The notes under the pieces: generated by a model
The model's database searches: none
Told to the model about the DNA's origin: nothing
The model's input: the letters and a program-made list of their open reading frames with translations, nothing else
DNA from: Aurantimonas sp. Leaf443
GTDB taxonomy: Bacteria; Pseudomonadota; Alphaproteobacteria; Rhizobiales; Rhizobiaceae
DNA length: 64,000 nt
Assembly (NCBI RefSeq): GCF_001425575.1
Contig: NZ_LMRD01000001.1
Location: forward strand, 707,745 to 771,744
Reading direction: 5' to 3'
Shown: positions 10,321-20,613 of the stretch, piece after piece
Position numbering within the stretch: position 1 is the first letter of the stretch
Layout of the letters: the number at the start of each line of letters is the position of its first letter
Translations under genes and position numbers: made by a program

Positions 10321-10344
10321 GGCCGGCGCCGGGAGGCGCCGGCC
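10321..10344. terminator. Hairpin downstream of ldtP
   Basis: A perfect 10-bp GC stem (GGCCGGCGCC / GGCGCCGGCC) with a GGGA tetraloop lies 35 bases after the ldtP stop. The T-tract behind it is weak (CCTTGCC), so termination may not be purely intrinsic. Confidence 0.5.
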
Positions 10345-10467
10345 CTTGCCGTTCCGGGCCGCGGCAACGCGCGTGTTGGTGCCGCGTGCCGCCTGTGATA
10401 AGGGCGCTGGACGAGGCCCGCCCGCTTCGTATCCGAGATCGAAACCATCAGTTCGAGGACTTTAGCG

Positions 10468-11787
10468 ATGAGCCAGGCGACCCGCGCCGACGACACGTCT
10501 CTGACCGAGACCTTCTTCACCGGCATGCTCGGCGACCGCGATCCCGCGCTCTACGCCGCCATGAAGGACGAACTGGCCCGCCAGCAGAACGAGATCGAGC
10601 TGATCGCCTCCGAGAACATCGTCTCGCGCGCGGTGCTCGAGGCGCAGGGGTCGATCCTCACCAACAAATATGCCGAGGGCTATCCGGGGCGGCGCTACTA
10701 CGGCGGCTGCGCGTTCGTGGACGTGGTCGAGGATCTGGCCATCGACCGCGCCAAGAAGCTCTTCTCCTGCGAATATGCCAACGTGCAGCCGAACTCGGGC
10801 AGCCAGGCCAACCAGGCGGTGCTCCTGGCGCTCGCCAAGCCCGGCGACACGCTGCTCGGCATGAGCCTCGACGCGGGCGGCCATCTCACGCACGGCGCCA
10901 AGCCGAACCTCTCGGGCAAGTGGTTCAACGCCGTCCAGTACGGTCTGGATCTCGCCACCGGCCTCATCGACTACGATCAGGTGGAGCGCCTCGCCGAGGA
11001 ATCGAAGCCCACCATCATCGTCGCGGGCGGCTCGGCCTATTCGCGCCGCATCGATTTCGCCCGGTTCCGCGCCATCGCCGACAAGGTCGGCGCGATCCTC
11101 TGGGTGGACATGGCCCATTTCGCCGGCCTCGTCGCCGGCGGCCAGCATCCGAGCCCGTTCCCGCACGCCCATGTCGCGACCTCGACGACGCACAAGACGC
11201 TGCGCGGGCCGCGCGGCGGTCTCGTCCTGACCAATGACGAGGCCATCGCCAAGAAGATCAACTCGGCGATCTTCCCCGGCCTCCAGGGCGGCCCGCTCAT
11301 GCATGTCATCGCCGGCAAGGCGGCCGCCTTCGGCGAGGCGCTGACGCCGCAGTACCGCGCCTACATGACGGCCGTCGCCGAGAACGCCAAGGTTCTCGCC
11401 GAGACGGTGAAGGAGGGCGGGTTCGACATCGTCTCCGGCGGCACCGACACCCATCTCATGCTCGTCGATCTGCGCCCGAAGAACCTGACGGGCAAGGAGT
11501 CCGAGATCGCGCTCGGCCGCGCCGCCATCACCTGCAACAAGAACGGCGTGCCGAACGACCCGCAGAAGCCGACCATCACCTCCGGCATCCGCCTCGGCAC
11601 CCCGGCCGCCACCACCCGCGGCTTCGGCACGGCCGAGTTCCGCGAGGTCGGCAAGCTGATCGTCGAGGTGCTCGACGGGCTCGTCTCCGTCGGCCCCGGC
11701 GGCGACAATTCGGCGGTCGAGAAGCGCGTGCACGACAAGGTGCTGCAGCTCACCGGCCGCTTCCCGATCTACCCGAACCTCGGCTGA
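10468..11787 (+). CDS. glyA: Serine hydroxymethyltransferase
   Basis: GlyA is the PLP enzyme interconverting serine and glycine while loading tetrahydrofolate with one-carbon units. The 439-residue length is normal. Visible motifs are [20 protein letters not shown] near the N-terminus, [13 protein letters not shown], and the PLP-binding lysine in [13 protein letters not shown] (about residue 243). It leads a plus-strand run glyA-nrdR-ribD-ribE-ribH-nusB, with nrdR only nine bases downstream, so at least glyA-nrdR look cotranscribed. Confidence 0.97.
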   Translation: MSQATRADDTSLTETFFTGMLGDRDPALYAAMKDELARQQNEIELIASENIVSRAVLEAQGSILTNKYAEGYPGRRYYGGCAFVDVVEDLAIDRAKKLFSCEYANVQPNSGSQANQAVLLALAKPGDTLLGMSLDAGGHLTHGAKPNLSGKWFNAVQYGLDLATGLIDYDQVERLAEESKPTIIVAGGSAYSRRIDFARFRAIADKVGAILWVDMAHFAGLVAGGQHPSPFPHAHVATSTTHKTLRGPRGGLVLTNDEAIAKKINSAIFPGLQGGPLMHVIAGKAAAFGEALTPQYRAYMTAVAENAKVLAETVKEGGFDIVSGGTDTHLMLVDLRPKNLTGKESEIALGRAAITCNKNGVPNDPQKPTITSGIRLGTPAATTRGFGTAEFREVGKLIVEVLDGLVSVGPGGDNSAVEKRVHDKVLQLTGRFPIYPNLG

Positions 11788-11796
11788 TCGACACAT

Positions 11797-12285
11797 ATGC
11801 GCTGTCCCTATTGCGGTTCGATGGACAGCCAGGTGAAGGACTCGCGCCCCGCCGAGGACGGCGGGGCGATCCGGCGGCGTCGGATCTGCCCGGACTGCAG
11901 CGGCCGCTTCACCACCTTCGAGCGCGTGCAGCTGCGCGAGCTGATGGTGCTGAAGAAGTCCGGCCGCCGCGTTCTCTTCGACCGCGACAAGCTCGCGCGC
12001 TCCGTCGAGACGGCGCTGCGCAAGCGTCCGGTCGATCCCGAGCGCGTCGAGCGGCTGATCGCCGGCATCGTGCGCCAGCTCGAACAGTCCGGCGAGGCGG
12101 AGATCGCTTCCGACACGATCGGCGAGCGCGTGATGGAGGCGCTGAAGGGCCTCGACGACGTCGCCTATGTGCGCTTCGCCTCCGTCTACCGGAATTTCCA
12201 CGGCGCCCGCGATTTCGGGCAGCTCATCGACGAGATCGCCCGGGCCGACAAGGCGCATGGCGACGGGCAGGACCCGCAGGGCTGA
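11797..12285 (+). CDS. nrdR: Transcriptional repressor NrdR
   Basis: NrdR is the ATP/dATP-sensing repressor of ribonucleotide reductase genes. The N-terminal zinc ribbon is intact (MRCPYCGS and [15 protein letters not shown]), followed by the ATP-cone domain ([20 protein letters not shown]...). It has 162 residues. A likely target is in this window: a palindromic NrdR box stands upstream of nrdJ at about 49.7 kb. The gene sits between glyA and ribD, a frequent alphaproteobacterial order. Confidence 0.97.
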   Translation: MRCPYCGSMDSQVKDSRPAEDGGAIRRRRICPDCSGRFTTFERVQLRELMVLKKSGRRVLFDRDKLARSVETALRKRPVDPERVERLIAGIVRQLEQSGEAEIASDTIGERVMEALKGLDDVAYVRFASVYRNFHGARDFGQLIDEIARADKAHGDGQDPQG

Positions 12286-12313
12286 TCTCGTGGCTCCAGC
12301 GGAGATAGTTCCC

Positions 12314-13450
12314 ATGCCCGTTCCCGAGGCCGTCGCGACCGAAGAGGACCGGCGCTTTATGGCCGCCGCCATCCGCTTCGCCGAGCGCCATCGCGGACTG
12401 ACGGCGACGAACCCTTCGGTCGCGACGCTCGTCGTGCGCGACGACGGGGCCGGGCCGGTGATCGTCGGGCGCGGCGTCACAGCGCTCGGCGGCCGCCCGC
12501 ATGCGGAGACGGCGGCGCTGGCCGAGGCCGGCGCGCTGGCCATCGGCGCGACCGCCTATGTCACGCTCGAGCCCTGCGCTCATCACGGCCGCACGCCCCC
12601 TTGCGCCGAGGCGCTCGTGGCCGCCGGCATCGCGCGCGTCGTCTCGGCCTCCGCCGATCCGGACGTGCGGGTGGACGGGCGCGGCCACGGGATCCTGCGC
12701 GCCGCGGGCCTCACCGTCGTGCCCGGCCTCCTCGCCCGCGAGGCGGCCGAGCGCCTGTCCGGCTACCTCACCCGGCACGCCCGCAACCGCCCGCAGGTCA
12801 CGCTCAAGATCGCCGTCTCGCGCGACGGCAAGATCGGCCGCAGGGGCGGGGGACAGGTGAAGATCACCGGGCCCGTCGCCGACCGGCAGACCCATCTCGT
12901 GCGCGCCCAGAGCGACGCGATCCTCGTCGGGATCGGCACGGTGGCCGAGGACGACCCGCGCCTCGACTGCCGGCTGCCCGGGCTCGGCGCCCGCTCGCCG
13001 CGCCGCATCGTGCTCGATCCCATGCTCCGCCTCGATCCGGCTTCGGCCTTCGCGCGCGGCGCGAAATCCCTACCGACGCAGCTGGCCGTCCTGCCGAATG
13101 TCGACGGAATGCGCCGGCAGGCGCTCGAGGCGATGGGCTTCGGCTTCCTCGCCTGCGAGACCGTGCCCGGCACCGGCCGCGTCGCGCTCCCCGAGCTTCT
13201 CGAGGATCTGGGCGCCACCGGCACGATGACCGTCCTCGTCGAGGGCGGCGCCACCATCGCCCGCAGCTTCCTCGCCGAGGATCTGGTCGACCGCCTCATC
13301 CTCGTCGAGGGGCCGGTGACGATCGGGGCGGACGGCGTCGACGCGCCGGTGACGCTCCCTGAGGCGAAGACGCGTTTTCGCCTTGCCCGCCACGACCGCT
13401 TCGGCGAAGACCTCTGGCACGAATTCGATCTGCGCGGCCCCCGCCGCTGA
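12314..13450 (+). CDS. ribD: Bifunctional riboflavin deaminase/reductase RibD
   Basis: RibD carries out deamination and then side-chain reduction of the pyrimidine intermediate in riboflavin synthesis. The N-terminal deaminase has the zinc site HAETAAL (about residue 62) and PCAHHGRTPPC (about 87-97). The C-terminal reductase has RPQVTLKIAVSRDGKI and VEGGATIARSFL. From the ATG at 12314 it has 378 residues. The frame is open upstream to 12167, but that stretch overlaps nrdR and has no family similarity. ribE and ribH follow. Confidence 0.93.
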   Translation: MPVPEAVATEEDRRFMAAAIRFAERHRGLTATNPSVATLVVRDDGAGPVIVGRGVTALGGRPHAETAALAEAGALAIGATAYVTLEPCAHHGRTPPCAEALVAAGIARVVSASADPDVRVDGRGHGILRAAGLTVVPGLLAREAAERLSGYLTRHARNRPQVTLKIAVSRDGKIGRRGGGQVKITGPVADRQTHLVRAQSDAILVGIGTVAEDDPRLDCRLPGLGARSPRRIVLDPMLRLDPASAFARGAKSLPTQLAVLPNVDGMRRQALEAMGFGFLACETVPGTGRVALPELLEDLGATGTMTVLVEGGATIARSFLAEDLVDRLILVEGPVTIGADGVDAPVTLPEAKTRFRLARHDRFGEDLWHEFDLRGPRR

Positions 13451-13486
13451 GCGGGAGGGCCGGCGGACAAGCCACGGGAAGACCGG

Positions 13487-14116
13487 ATGTTCACGGGTAT
13501 CGTCACCGATGTCGGGCGCATCGCCCGCGTCGAGGAACTGGAGGCCGGCCGTCGCCTGCGCGTCGAGACCGCCTACGACCCCGCCACGATCGCCATCGGC
13601 GCCTCGATCGCCTGTTCCGGCGTCTGCCTCACCGTCACGCGCCTGCCCGAGGACGGCACGCGCTGGTTCGAGGTGGAGGCCTGGGAGGAGGCGCTGCGCC
13701 TGACGACCGCATCGACCTGGGCCGAGGGCACCGCGATCAACCTCGAACGCTCCCTGAGGATCGGGGACGAGATCGGCGGCCATCTCGTCTCCGGCCATGT
13801 CGACGGGCAGGCCGAGATCCTGTCGCGGCGGGAGGAGGGGGAGGCGGTGCGCTTCCGCCTCCGCGCCGGTCCGGGGGAGGCCCGCTTCATCGCCCGCAAG
13901 GGCTCGGTCTGCCTCGACGGGACGTCGCTGACGGTGAACGCCGTCGAGGACGACGCCTTCGACGTCCTCCTCATCCGGCACTCGCTGGAGGTCACGACCT
14001 GGGGCCTGCGGCAGCCGCGAGACCGCGTGAACCTTGAGGTCGATCAGATTGCGCGCTATGCGGAGCGCCTGTTCGGCGCGCCGGCCGGGTCGCAGCGATC
14101 CGCATCGGCGCAGTAG
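13487..14116 (+). CDS. ribE: Riboflavin synthase, alpha subunit
   Basis: This enzyme dismutates two 6,7-dimethyl-8-ribityllumazine molecules to riboflavin. The 209-residue protein starts with the family hallmark MFTGIVTDVG and shows two tandem lumazine-binding repeats (about residues 1-88 and 98-190), each with a GxSIACSGVCLTV or GSVCLDGTSLTVN type motif and HLVSGHVDG at the repeat boundary. It lies 36 bases after ribD, inside the riboflavin cluster. Confidence 0.95.
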   Translation: MFTGIVTDVGRIARVEELEAGRRLRVETAYDPATIAIGASIACSGVCLTVTRLPEDGTRWFEVEAWEEALRLTTASTWAEGTAINLERSLRIGDEIGGHLVSGHVDGQAEILSRREEGEAVRFRLRAGPGEARFIARKGSVCLDGTSLTVNAVEDDAFDVLLIRHSLEVTTWGLRQPRDRVNLEVDQIARYAERLFGAPAGSQRSASAQ

Positions 14117-14236
14117 GCCGGGCATCGTGAGTTTCCCGCGCGTCTCGCCCGCCCATCGCTCCGTCGCATCCCGCTCGACGATGCGACGCAGCGCGCCGCG
14201 CGTTCCGCATTCGTTGTGAAGAAGGATCGTCCGGCC

Positions 14237-14677
14237 ATGGCCCTGCATCTCCTGATCGTCGAGGCACGCTTCTACGACCACCTCGCCGACCTCGCGCTCG
14301 AGGGCGCCAAGGCCGCGCTGGACGCGGCCGGTGCGACCTACGACGTCGTCACCGTGCCGGGCGCGCTGGAGATTCCCGCCACCATCTCCTTCGCGCTGAC
14401 CGGCGCCGAGGACGGCGGGCGCAACTACGACGGCTACGTCGCCCTCGGCTGCGTCATCCGCGGCGAGACCTACCATTTCGACATCGTCGCCAACGAGTCC
14501 TGCCGCGGCATCCTGCAGCTTTCCATGGAAGGACTGGCCATCGGCAACGGCATCCTGACGGTGGAGAACGAGGAGCAGGCGATCGAGCGCGCCGACATGC
14601 GCCGCAAGGACAAGGGCGGGGGCGCGGCGCGCACGGCGCTGCACATGATCGCGTTGCGCGAAAAGCTCGGGGGCTGA
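14237..14677 (+). CDS. ribH: 6,7-dimethyl-8-ribityllumazine synthase
   Basis: RibH condenses the RibD product with 3,4-dihydroxybutanone phosphate to lumazine, the substrate of riboflavin synthase. The 146-residue protein shows [18 protein letters not shown], the lumazine-binding block [16 protein letters not shown] and the conserved [10 protein letters not shown] region. I chose ATG 14237 over an in-frame GTG at 14216 because GAAGGA at 14221-14226 gives a ribosome-binding site at normal spacing. nusB starts five bases downstream, indicating cotranscription. Confidence 0.93.
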   Translation: MALHLLIVEARFYDHLADLALEGAKAALDAAGATYDVVTVPGALEIPATISFALTGAEDGGRNYDGYVALGCVIRGETYHFDIVANESCRGILQLSMEGLAIGNGILTVENEEQAIERADMRRKDKGGGAARTALHMIALREKLGG

Positions 14678-14681
14678 ACCC

Positions 14682-15176
14682 ATGGCCGATCCGCAGAACG
14701 ACACGCGTCCCGTAAAGCCCGCCAACAAGCGCGGCGCCGCACGGCTCGCCGCCGTGCAGGCGCTCTACCAGATGGATGTCGGCGGCACGCCGCTGCTCGA
14801 GACGGTGGCCGAATACGAGTCCTTCCGGCTCGGGCAGGAGATCGACGGCGAGACCTATCGCGATGCGGATGCGGCCTGGTTCCGGGACGTCGTCTCGGGC
14901 GTCGTGCGCGGGCAGACCGCGCTCGACCCGCTGATCCACACCTCGCTGCCCGACGACTGGCCCCTCTCGCGCCTCGACACGACGCTGCGCGCCATCCTGC
15001 GGGCGGGCGCCTACGAGGTGGTCAACCGCCGCGACGTGCCGGTCGCCGTCGTCATCACCGAATATCTCGACGTCGCGCGCGCCTTCTACAATGCCGACGA
15101 GCCGGGCCTCGTGAACGCCGTGCTCGACCGTATCGCGCGCCGCACGCGCGGCGAGGGGCGCGGCACCGGCGCCTGA
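14682..15176 (+). CDS. nusB: Transcription antitermination factor NusB
   Basis: NusB pairs with NusE (ribosomal protein S10) on boxA RNA in rRNA antitermination complexes. The protein is 164 residues, all-alpha, with the family N-terminus [19 protein letters not shown], the central [19 protein letters not shown] and the C-terminal [27 protein letters not shown]. Its place after ribH is conserved in alphaproteobacteria. Confidence 0.96.
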   Translation: MADPQNDTRPVKPANKRGAARLAAVQALYQMDVGGTPLLETVAEYESFRLGQEIDGETYRDADAAWFRDVVSGVVRGQTALDPLIHTSLPDDWPLSRLDTTLRAILRAGAYEVVNRRDVPVAVVITEYLDVARAFYNADEPGLVNAVLDRIARRTRGEGRGTGA

Positions 15177-15376
15177 ACGCGCCGCCCCGCGGTGCTCTTC
15201 GGAGGCGACGCGCCCGCGCTCCGCTCGCGCCCCCTGCGGTCAACCCTCGCTTGACGTCCCCCGCCCCTTCGATAACCTCCCCTTGCCTGGCGTGGGGGGA
15301 CGGCGGGCATCCATCCCCCATGCGCCCGGATAACGAGGCGGCCGGCAACGTATCGGCCGATCAGCGGGGGGAATAC

Positions 15377-17527
15377 ATGCCGACAATCCTGATGACAGTC
15401 GCACTCTGCGGGGTGCTCGCAATCGTCTATGCGGCCTTCGCCACCCGCTCCGTGCTTGCCGCCGACCAGGGCAACGCACGGATGCAGGAGATCGCGGGCG
15501 CCATCCGCGAGGGCGCGCAGGCCTATCTCGCCCGCCAGTACACGACCATCGCCATCGTCGGCGCCGTGGTCTTCCTCGCCACCTGGGGCCTCCTGTCGCT
15601 CTTCGCCGCCGTCGGCTTCCTCGTCGGTGCGGTCCTGTCGGGGCTTGCCGGCTTCATCGGCATGAACGTCTCGGTGCGGGCGAACGTGCGCACGGCGCAG
15701 GCGGCCTCCAAGTCGCTGAGCCTCGGCCTCGACATCGCCTTCAAGTCGGGCGCCATCACCGGCCTTCTCGTCGCCGGCCTCGCGCTCCTCGGCGTCACCG
15801 TCTACTTCCTCGTCCTCACCTCGCAGTTCGGCTTCGCGCCGTCGGACCGCACGGTCATCGACGCGCTCGTCTCGCTCGGCTTCGGCGCCTCGCTGATCTC
15901 GATCTTCGCGCGTCTCGGCGGCGGCATCTTCACCAAGGGCGCCGACGTCGGCGGCGATCTCGTCGGCAAGGTCGAGGCCGGAATCCCCGAGGACGACCCG
16001 CGCAACCCGGCGACCATCGCCGACAATGTGGGCGACAATGTCGGCGACTGCGCGGGCATGGCGGCCGATCTCTTCGAGACCTACGCGGTGACGGTCGTGG
16101 CCACGATGGTGCTCGGCGCCATCTTCTTCGGCGGCACGGCGATGGTTGGCACCGTCATGGCCTATCCGCTCGCCATCTGCGGCGCCTGCATCCTCACCTC
16201 GATCGTCGGCACGTTCTTCGTGCGCCTGGGCACCAACGGCTCGATCATGGGCGCGCTCTACAAGGGCCTGTGGGCGACGACGCTCCTGTCGATCGTCGGG
16301 CTGGCGGTCGCCACGCAGGCCACCATCGGCTTCGGCGATCTCGGCGCCATGGCCTCGGGCGAGGTGCTGAACGGCCTCAACCTCTTCGTCTGCGGCGTCA
16401 TCGGCCTCGCGGTGACCGGGCTCATCGTCTGGATCACCGAGTACTACACCGGCATCGGCTTCCGCCCGGTGCGCTCCATCAGCCAGGCCTCGGTGACCGG
16501 GCACGGCACCAACGTCATCCAGGGCCTCGCCGTCTCGCTGGAATCCACCGCCCTCCCGACGCTCGTCATCGTCGGCGGCATCGTCTCCACCTTCCAGCTC
16601 GCCGGCCTCTACGGCACCGGCATCGCCGTCACCGCCATGCTCGGCACCGCCGGCATGATCGTGGCGCTCGACGCCTTCGGCCCCGTCACCGACAATGCCG
16701 GCGGCATCGCGGAGATGGCGGGTCTGCCGCCGGACGTGCGCAAGTCGACCGACGCGCTGGACGCGGTCGGCAACACGACCAAGGCCGTCACCAAGGGCTA
16801 CGCCATCGGCTCGGCCGGGCTCGGCGCGCTCGTCCTCTTCGCCGCCTACAACTACGATCTCCAGTATTTCGTGGCGGAAGCGGCGGCGGGCCGGGGCTAC
16901 CCCTATTTCCAGGGCGTGACGCCGGACTTCTCGCTCACCAACCCCTTCGTCGTCGTCGGCCTCCTCCTCGGTGGACTCATCCCCTTCCTCTTCGGCGGCA
17001 TCGCCATGACGGCCGTCGGCCGCGCGGCGAGTTCGGTCGTGGAGGAGGTCCGGCGCCAGTTCAAGGAGAAGCCGGGCATCATGGCCGGCACCGAGCGGCC
17101 GGACTATGCGCGCGCCGTCGACATGCTGACGCGCGCGGCCATCCGCGAGATGGTCGTGCCCTCGCTCCTGCCGGTGCTCGCGCCCATCGTCGTCTATTTC
17201 GCGGTGCTTCTCATCGCCGGCAAGAGCCAGGCCTTCTCGGCCGTCGGCGCCATGCTGCTCGGCGTGATCGTCACCGGCGTCTTCGTCGCCATCTCCATGA
17301 CCTCGGGGGGCGGGGCCTGGGACAATGCCAAGAAGAGCTTCGAGGACGGCTTCGTCGATCAGAACGGCGTGCGCCACATGAAGGGCTCGGACGCGCACAA
17401 GGCCTCCGTCACCGGTGACACGGTGGGCGATCCCTACAAGGACACGGCGGGGCCGGCCGTGAACCCGGCGATCAAGATCACCAATATCGTGGCGCTGCTG
17501 CTGCTGGCGATCCTCGCGCATCAGTGA
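15377..17527 (+). CDS. hppA: K+-independent H+-translocating pyrophosphatase
   Basis: HppA is a multi-spanning inner-membrane pump that uses pyrophosphate hydrolysis to export protons. From ATG 15377 (GGGGGGAAT just upstream) it has 716 residues and about 16 helices. The catalytic loop reads [13 protein letters not shown] and continues with the acidic [18 protein letters not shown]. In the diagnostic segment [10 protein letters not shown] (about residue 464) lysine and threonine occupy the positions that mark the potassium-independent class. The upstream frame to 15251 is probably untranslated leader. Confidence 0.95.
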   Translation: MPTILMTVALCGVLAIVYAAFATRSVLAADQGNARMQEIAGAIREGAQAYLARQYTTIAIVGAVVFLATWGLLSLFAAVGFLVGAVLSGLAGFIGMNVSVRANVRTAQAASKSLSLGLDIAFKSGAITGLLVAGLALLGVTVYFLVLTSQFGFAPSDRTVIDALVSLGFGASLISIFARLGGGIFTKGADVGGDLVGKVEAGIPEDDPRNPATIADNVGDNVGDCAGMAADLFETYAVTVVATMVLGAIFFGGTAMVGTVMAYPLAICGACILTSIVGTFFVRLGTNGSIMGALYKGLWATTLLSIVGLAVATQATIGFGDLGAMASGEVLNGLNLFVCGVIGLAVTGLIVWITEYYTGIGFRPVRSISQASVTGHGTNVIQGLAVSLESTALPTLVIVGGIVSTFQLAGLYGTGIAVTAMLGTAGMIVALDAFGPVTDNAGGIAEMAGLPPDVRKSTDALDAVGNTTKAVTKGYAIGSAGLGALVLFAAYNYDLQYFVAEAAAGRGYPYFQGVTPDFSLTNPFVVVGLLLGGLIPFLFGGIAMTAVGRAASSVVEEVRRQFKEKPGIMAGTERPDYARAVDMLTRAAIREMVVPSLLPVLAPIVVYFAVLLIAGKSQAFSAVGAMLLGVIVTGVFVAISMTSGGGAWDNAKKSFEDGFVDQNGVRHMKGSDAHKASVTGDTVGDPYKDTAGPAVNPAIKITNIVALLLLAILAHQ

Positions 17528-17575
17528 GCGGTCCTCGCCCGGCGCCTTCGTGCCGGGCGCGCTCTGCCGAACGAA

Positions 17576-17609
17576 GAAGGGCCCCGCGACGCCGGTCGCG
17601 GGGCCCTTC
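17576..17609. terminator. Bidirectional terminator between hppA and bamE
   Basis: A perfect 15-bp inverted repeat (GAAGGGCCCCGCGAC / GTCGCGGGGCCCTTC) with a GCCG loop lies between two convergent genes, with A/T-containing flanks on both sides (CGAAC ... CGTTCG also pairs). A smaller 7-bp hairpin (17537-17558) sits just before it. Confidence 0.8.
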
Positions 17610-17634
17610 CGTTCGTCTGGCGGATGGCGGACGC

Positions 17635-18126
17635 CTACTGGCCGAGCGGGCCGGGGCGCTGCGAGCCGACGCGCGGCGGGGCGCCCGGCGCCAGGATCTG
17701 GCCGAGGAAGCTCGCATCCTTGCCGCCCGTGGGCGTCGTGCGCGAGATGAAGTCGAAGGGCACGCCGTTCTGCAGGCCGTAATTGGCCAACCGCTCCACC
17801 GTGCCCTGCTCGTTGAAGTAGACGGCCAGGATGCGCTGGTCGACGAGGCGCGGGTTCATGAAAGCGACGGGGCGCACCCGCTTCTGCGAGATGTAGTAGA
17901 AGACCTCCGTGTCGAAGGTCGCCTTGGTCGAGGGCGAGCCGAGCGCGAGCAGCACCTGTTCGCGGCTGGAGCCGGTCGGCACGAGCTCGATCGTCTTGTC
18001 GTCGACGACGTAGCCCTGGTTCATCACTTCCTGGGTCGAGCAGGCCGGCAGCGTCAGGGCGCCGGCGGTGCCGAGCGCCAGCGCGGCCAGACGGGACAGG
18101 CGGATCAGGCGGGTCGTTTCTGTCAT
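17635..18126 (-). CDS. bamE: Outer membrane assembly lipoprotein BamE (SmpA/OmlA)
   Basis: BamE is a lipoprotein of the BAM complex that inserts beta-barrel proteins into the outer membrane. The 163-residue protein has a lipoprotein signal with lipobox LPAC (Cys29), then the SmpA/OmlA fold, including VPTGSSREQVLLALGSPS and FDTEVFYYISQK. The C-terminal tail after about residue 130 (GGKDASFLGQILAPGAPPRV) is longer than in enterobacteria, as is usual for rhizobia. It is divergent from the bc1 chaperone gene at 18337. Confidence 0.92.
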   Translation of the reverse strand: MTETTRLIRLSRLAALALGTAGALTLPACSTQEVMNQGYVVDDKTIELVPTGSSREQVLLALGSPSTKATFDTEVFYYISQKRVRPVAFMNPRLVDQRILAVYFNEQGTVERLANYGLQNGVPFDFISRTTPTGGKDASFLGQILAPGAPPRVGSQRPGPLGQ

Positions 18127-18336
18127 TGCCCCTCACACAGCATGGAACGCTTGGCGCCGGCGGCGGCGTTCGCCGACCGGACCCGGGCGCCGGCCGAGGC
18201 GGGACCGGCCTCCCGCCGGCCGCGTTCGGCCCGACGCCTGCGCTCGGCGGCCTTGGTAAAGCACCTGCCGCGGCGTTGCAATCGAAGCGGCGCTGTGGCA
18301 CCGCACGGCGCGTATGCTTCCGCACCGGACCCATTG

Positions 18337-18873
18337 ATGTTCAAAGCCTTCAAGCTGCGCCGGCGCAACCGCGAGATCGTCGACGCGCTGTTCGCGACCC
18401 TGGTGGAGGCGGCCCGCCAGCCGCCGCTCTACGCCCGGATGGGCGTGCCGGACACGCCGCTCGGCCGCTTCGAGGCGCTCGGCGTCCACGTGCACCTGCT
18501 CCTGCGGCGCTGTGCGGGCGACCCCGCGCTGAAGGCCCTGTCGCAGGACGTGCTCGACCGTTTCATGACCGATCTCGACGCCTCGATCCGCGAGCTCGGC
18601 GTCGGCGACCAGTCCGTGCCCAAGCGCATGAAGAAGCTCGCCGGCATGTTCTACGAGCGCGTGGCCGGCTACGACGCCGCCTATGACGGGCCCGAGCCGC
18701 TGCCCGCGCTCGCCGCCGCCCTGCCGGGGCGCGTCCTGCCGCCCGGCACCGACCCGGCCGGTGATGCGGCGCGGGCGCTCGCCGCCTATATGATCGAGGC
18801 ACGGGACGCGATGAACGCCACGTCCGACGAGGACATCCTCGCCGGCGCGCTGAAGACGAAGCACCTGCCATGA
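18337..18873 (+). CDS. Ubiquinol-cytochrome c chaperone (CBP3) family protein
   Basis: The 178-residue protein matches the CBP3/UQCC family, assembly chaperones of cytochrome bc1 complex. Indicative stretches are LFATLVEAARQPPLYARMGVPDTPLGRFEALGVH and VPKRMKKLAGMFYERVAGYDAA. I chose ATG 18337, since the long open frame upstream to 17524 crosses the bamE terminator and cannot be coding. Its stop overlaps the start of the DUF177 gene (ATGA at 18870), indicating translational coupling. Confidence 0.88.
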   Translation: MFKAFKLRRRNREIVDALFATLVEAARQPPLYARMGVPDTPLGRFEALGVHVHLLLRRCAGDPALKALSQDVLDRFMTDLDASIRELGVGDQSVPKRMKKLAGMFYERVAGYDAAYDGPEPLPALAAALPGRVLPPGTDPAGDAARALAAYMIEARDAMNATSDEDILAGALKTKHLP

Positions 18874-19436
18874 AGAACCGCAAGAATCCCCTGTCGCTCT
18901 GGGCCTCGGTGGTCAAGCTGCCCAAGGCCGGCATGCCCATCGACTTCGAGGCGGGCCCGCAGGAGCGCGAGGGCCTCGCCGACCAGCTCGGCATCCTAGC
19001 GGTGGAGCGCCTGCGCGCCGGCCTCCTCGTCAAGGCCTGGCGGGCCGACGGCATCTCGGTGCGCGGCTCGCTCTCGGCCGTCGTGGTGCAGGAATCGGTG
19101 GTAACGCTCGAGCCGGTGACGCAGAGCGTCGACGAGCCCGTCGATCTCGTCTTCGTGCCGCAGAATTCGCGTCTGGCGCGGCCGCCCGAGATGGAGGGCG
19201 GCGAGCTCTTCATCGATCCGGAGGGCGACGACAGTCCCGAGCCCTTCGCCGGCGACCGCATCGACCTCGGCCCCTATCTCGCCGAGATCCTCTCGCTCGG
19301 GCTCGATCCCTATCCCCGCCGCAGCGGCGAGGCCTTCGAGGCCGTGGTCGAGGACGATCCCGACGCCGACCCTGCGCGCTCGGCCTTCGATATCCTGCGT
19401 TCGATCGGGCCTGCCAACGACGAGGGCCGCTCGTGA
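18870..19436 (+). CDS. DUF177 (YceD-like) protein
   Basis: This 188-residue protein belongs to the DUF177/YceD family, which in many bacteria sits before rpmF and plsX and has been linked to 23S rRNA metabolism. Visible family features are the conserved [25 protein letters not shown] (split around residues 70-94) and the acidic [20 protein letters not shown] block. The classical CxRCL motif is replaced by VTLEPVTQ. It overlaps the chaperone stop by four bases and precedes plsX. Confidence 0.88.
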   Translation: MKNRKNPLSLWASVVKLPKAGMPIDFEAGPQEREGLADQLGILAVERLRAGLLVKAWRADGISVRGSLSAVVVQESVVTLEPVTQSVDEPVDLVFVPQNSRLARPPEMEGGELFIDPEGDDSPEPFAGDRIDLGPYLAEILSLGLDPYPRRSGEAFEAVVEDDPDADPARSAFDILRSIGPANDEGRS

Positions 19437-19497
19437 AAGCGGCGCATTCGATTGCCGTTCCCAGCCGAACGGTTATGTTCCCGCGGCGCCGCACCGG

Positions 19498-20613
19498 ATG
19501 GCGCGTTCAGGCGAGCGGCATTTGAGCAAGTCAGACCCGATCACAATCTCCGTCGACGCGATGGGCGGCGACCACGGCCCGGCTGTGGTGCTGGCCGGCG
19601 TCGCGATCACGCAGCAGCGCCATCCCGACGCGCGCTTCGTCCTGTTCGGCGAGAGCGACGCCGTGCTGCCCGTGCTCGACCGCCATCCCGCGCTGAAGGC
19701 CGTCTCGACCTTCCATCATTGCGACGTGTCGATCCGCATGGACGACAAGCCGAGCCAGGCGCTGCGCCAGGGGCGCTACCGCTCCTCCATGTGGCGCGCG
19801 ATCGAGGCGGTGAAGACGGGCGAGGCGCATGTCGCCGTCTCGGCCGGCAATACCGGCGCGCTGATGGCCATGGCAAAGTTCTGCCTGCGCACCATGGCCA
19901 ATATCGAGCGCCCGGCGATCGCCGCGATCTGGCCGACCCTGCGCGGCGAGAGCATCGTCCTCGACGTCGGCGCCACGATCGGCGCGGACGCCCAGCAGCT
20001 GATCGACTTCTCCATGATGGGCGGCGCCATGGCGCGCGCGCTCTTCCGGCTCGAGCGCCCGACCGTCGGCCTCCTCAATATCGGCGTCGAGGAGGTGAAG
20101 GGCCAGGACGAGATCCGCGAGGCCGGCCGTCTCCTCAAGGAGACCGAGATGCCCGGCATCGAGTATCACGGCTTCGTGGAGGGCAACGACCTCGGCAAGG
20201 GCACGGTGGACGTCGTCGTGACGGAAGGCTTCACCGGCAACATCGCGCTGAAGACGGCCGAGGGCACGGCTCGCCAGATCGCCGGCTATCTCAAGGCCGC
20301 GATGACGCGCACCTGGATGGCCAAGCTCGGCTATCTCCTCGCCAAGAGCGCCTTCGACCGGCTGCGCGACAAGATGGACCCCAACAAGGTGAACGGCGGC
20401 GTGTTCCTCGGCCTCAACGGCATCGTCATCAAGAGCCATGGCAGCGCCGACGCGGAGGGCGTGGCGGCCGCGATGGACCTCGCCTACGCGATGGCGAGCG
20501 ACGGCCTGCTCGCCAAGATCGAAGCCGACCTCCAGACCTTCCACCATCGCGTCTCCGACGAGGCGGCTCCCGAGCCCGCCGCGCCCACCATCCTGCCGGG
20601 AGCCGCGCAATGA
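19498..20613 (+). CDS. plsX: Phosphate acyltransferase PlsX
   Basis: PlsX makes acyl-phosphate from acyl-ACP for phospholipid synthesis. The protein has the conserved [12 protein letters not shown] near the N-terminus, [13 protein letters not shown] and [16 protein letters not shown]. Length is 371 residues from ATG 19498; a TTG eight codons in (19522) is an alternative start. The stop overlaps the fabH start as ATGA, so plsX and fabH are coupled, the standard order in bacteria. Confidence 0.95.
   Translation: MARSGERHLSKSDPITISVDAMGGDHGPAVVLAGVAITQQRHPDARFVLFGESDAVLPVLDRHPALKAVSTFHHCDVSIRMDDKPSQALRQGRYRSSMWRAIEAVKTGEAHVAVSAGNTGALMAMAKFCLRTMANIERPAIAAIWPTLRGESIVLDVGATIGADAQQLIDFSMMGGAMARALFRLERPTVGLLNIGVEEVKGQDEIREAGRLLKETEMPGIEYHGFVEGNDLGKGTVDVVVTEGFTGNIALKTAEGTARQIAGYLKAAMTRTWMAKLGYLLAKSAFDRLRDKMDPNKVNGGVFLGLNGIVIKSHGSADAEGVAAAMDLAYAMASDGLLAKIEADLQTFHHRVSDEAAPEPAAPTILPGAAQ

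Noticed and set aside
12286-12313. FMN riboswitch before ribD
   Set aside because: Only 28 bases separate nrdR from ribD, too short for the element, and no conserved FMN-box sequence is seen.
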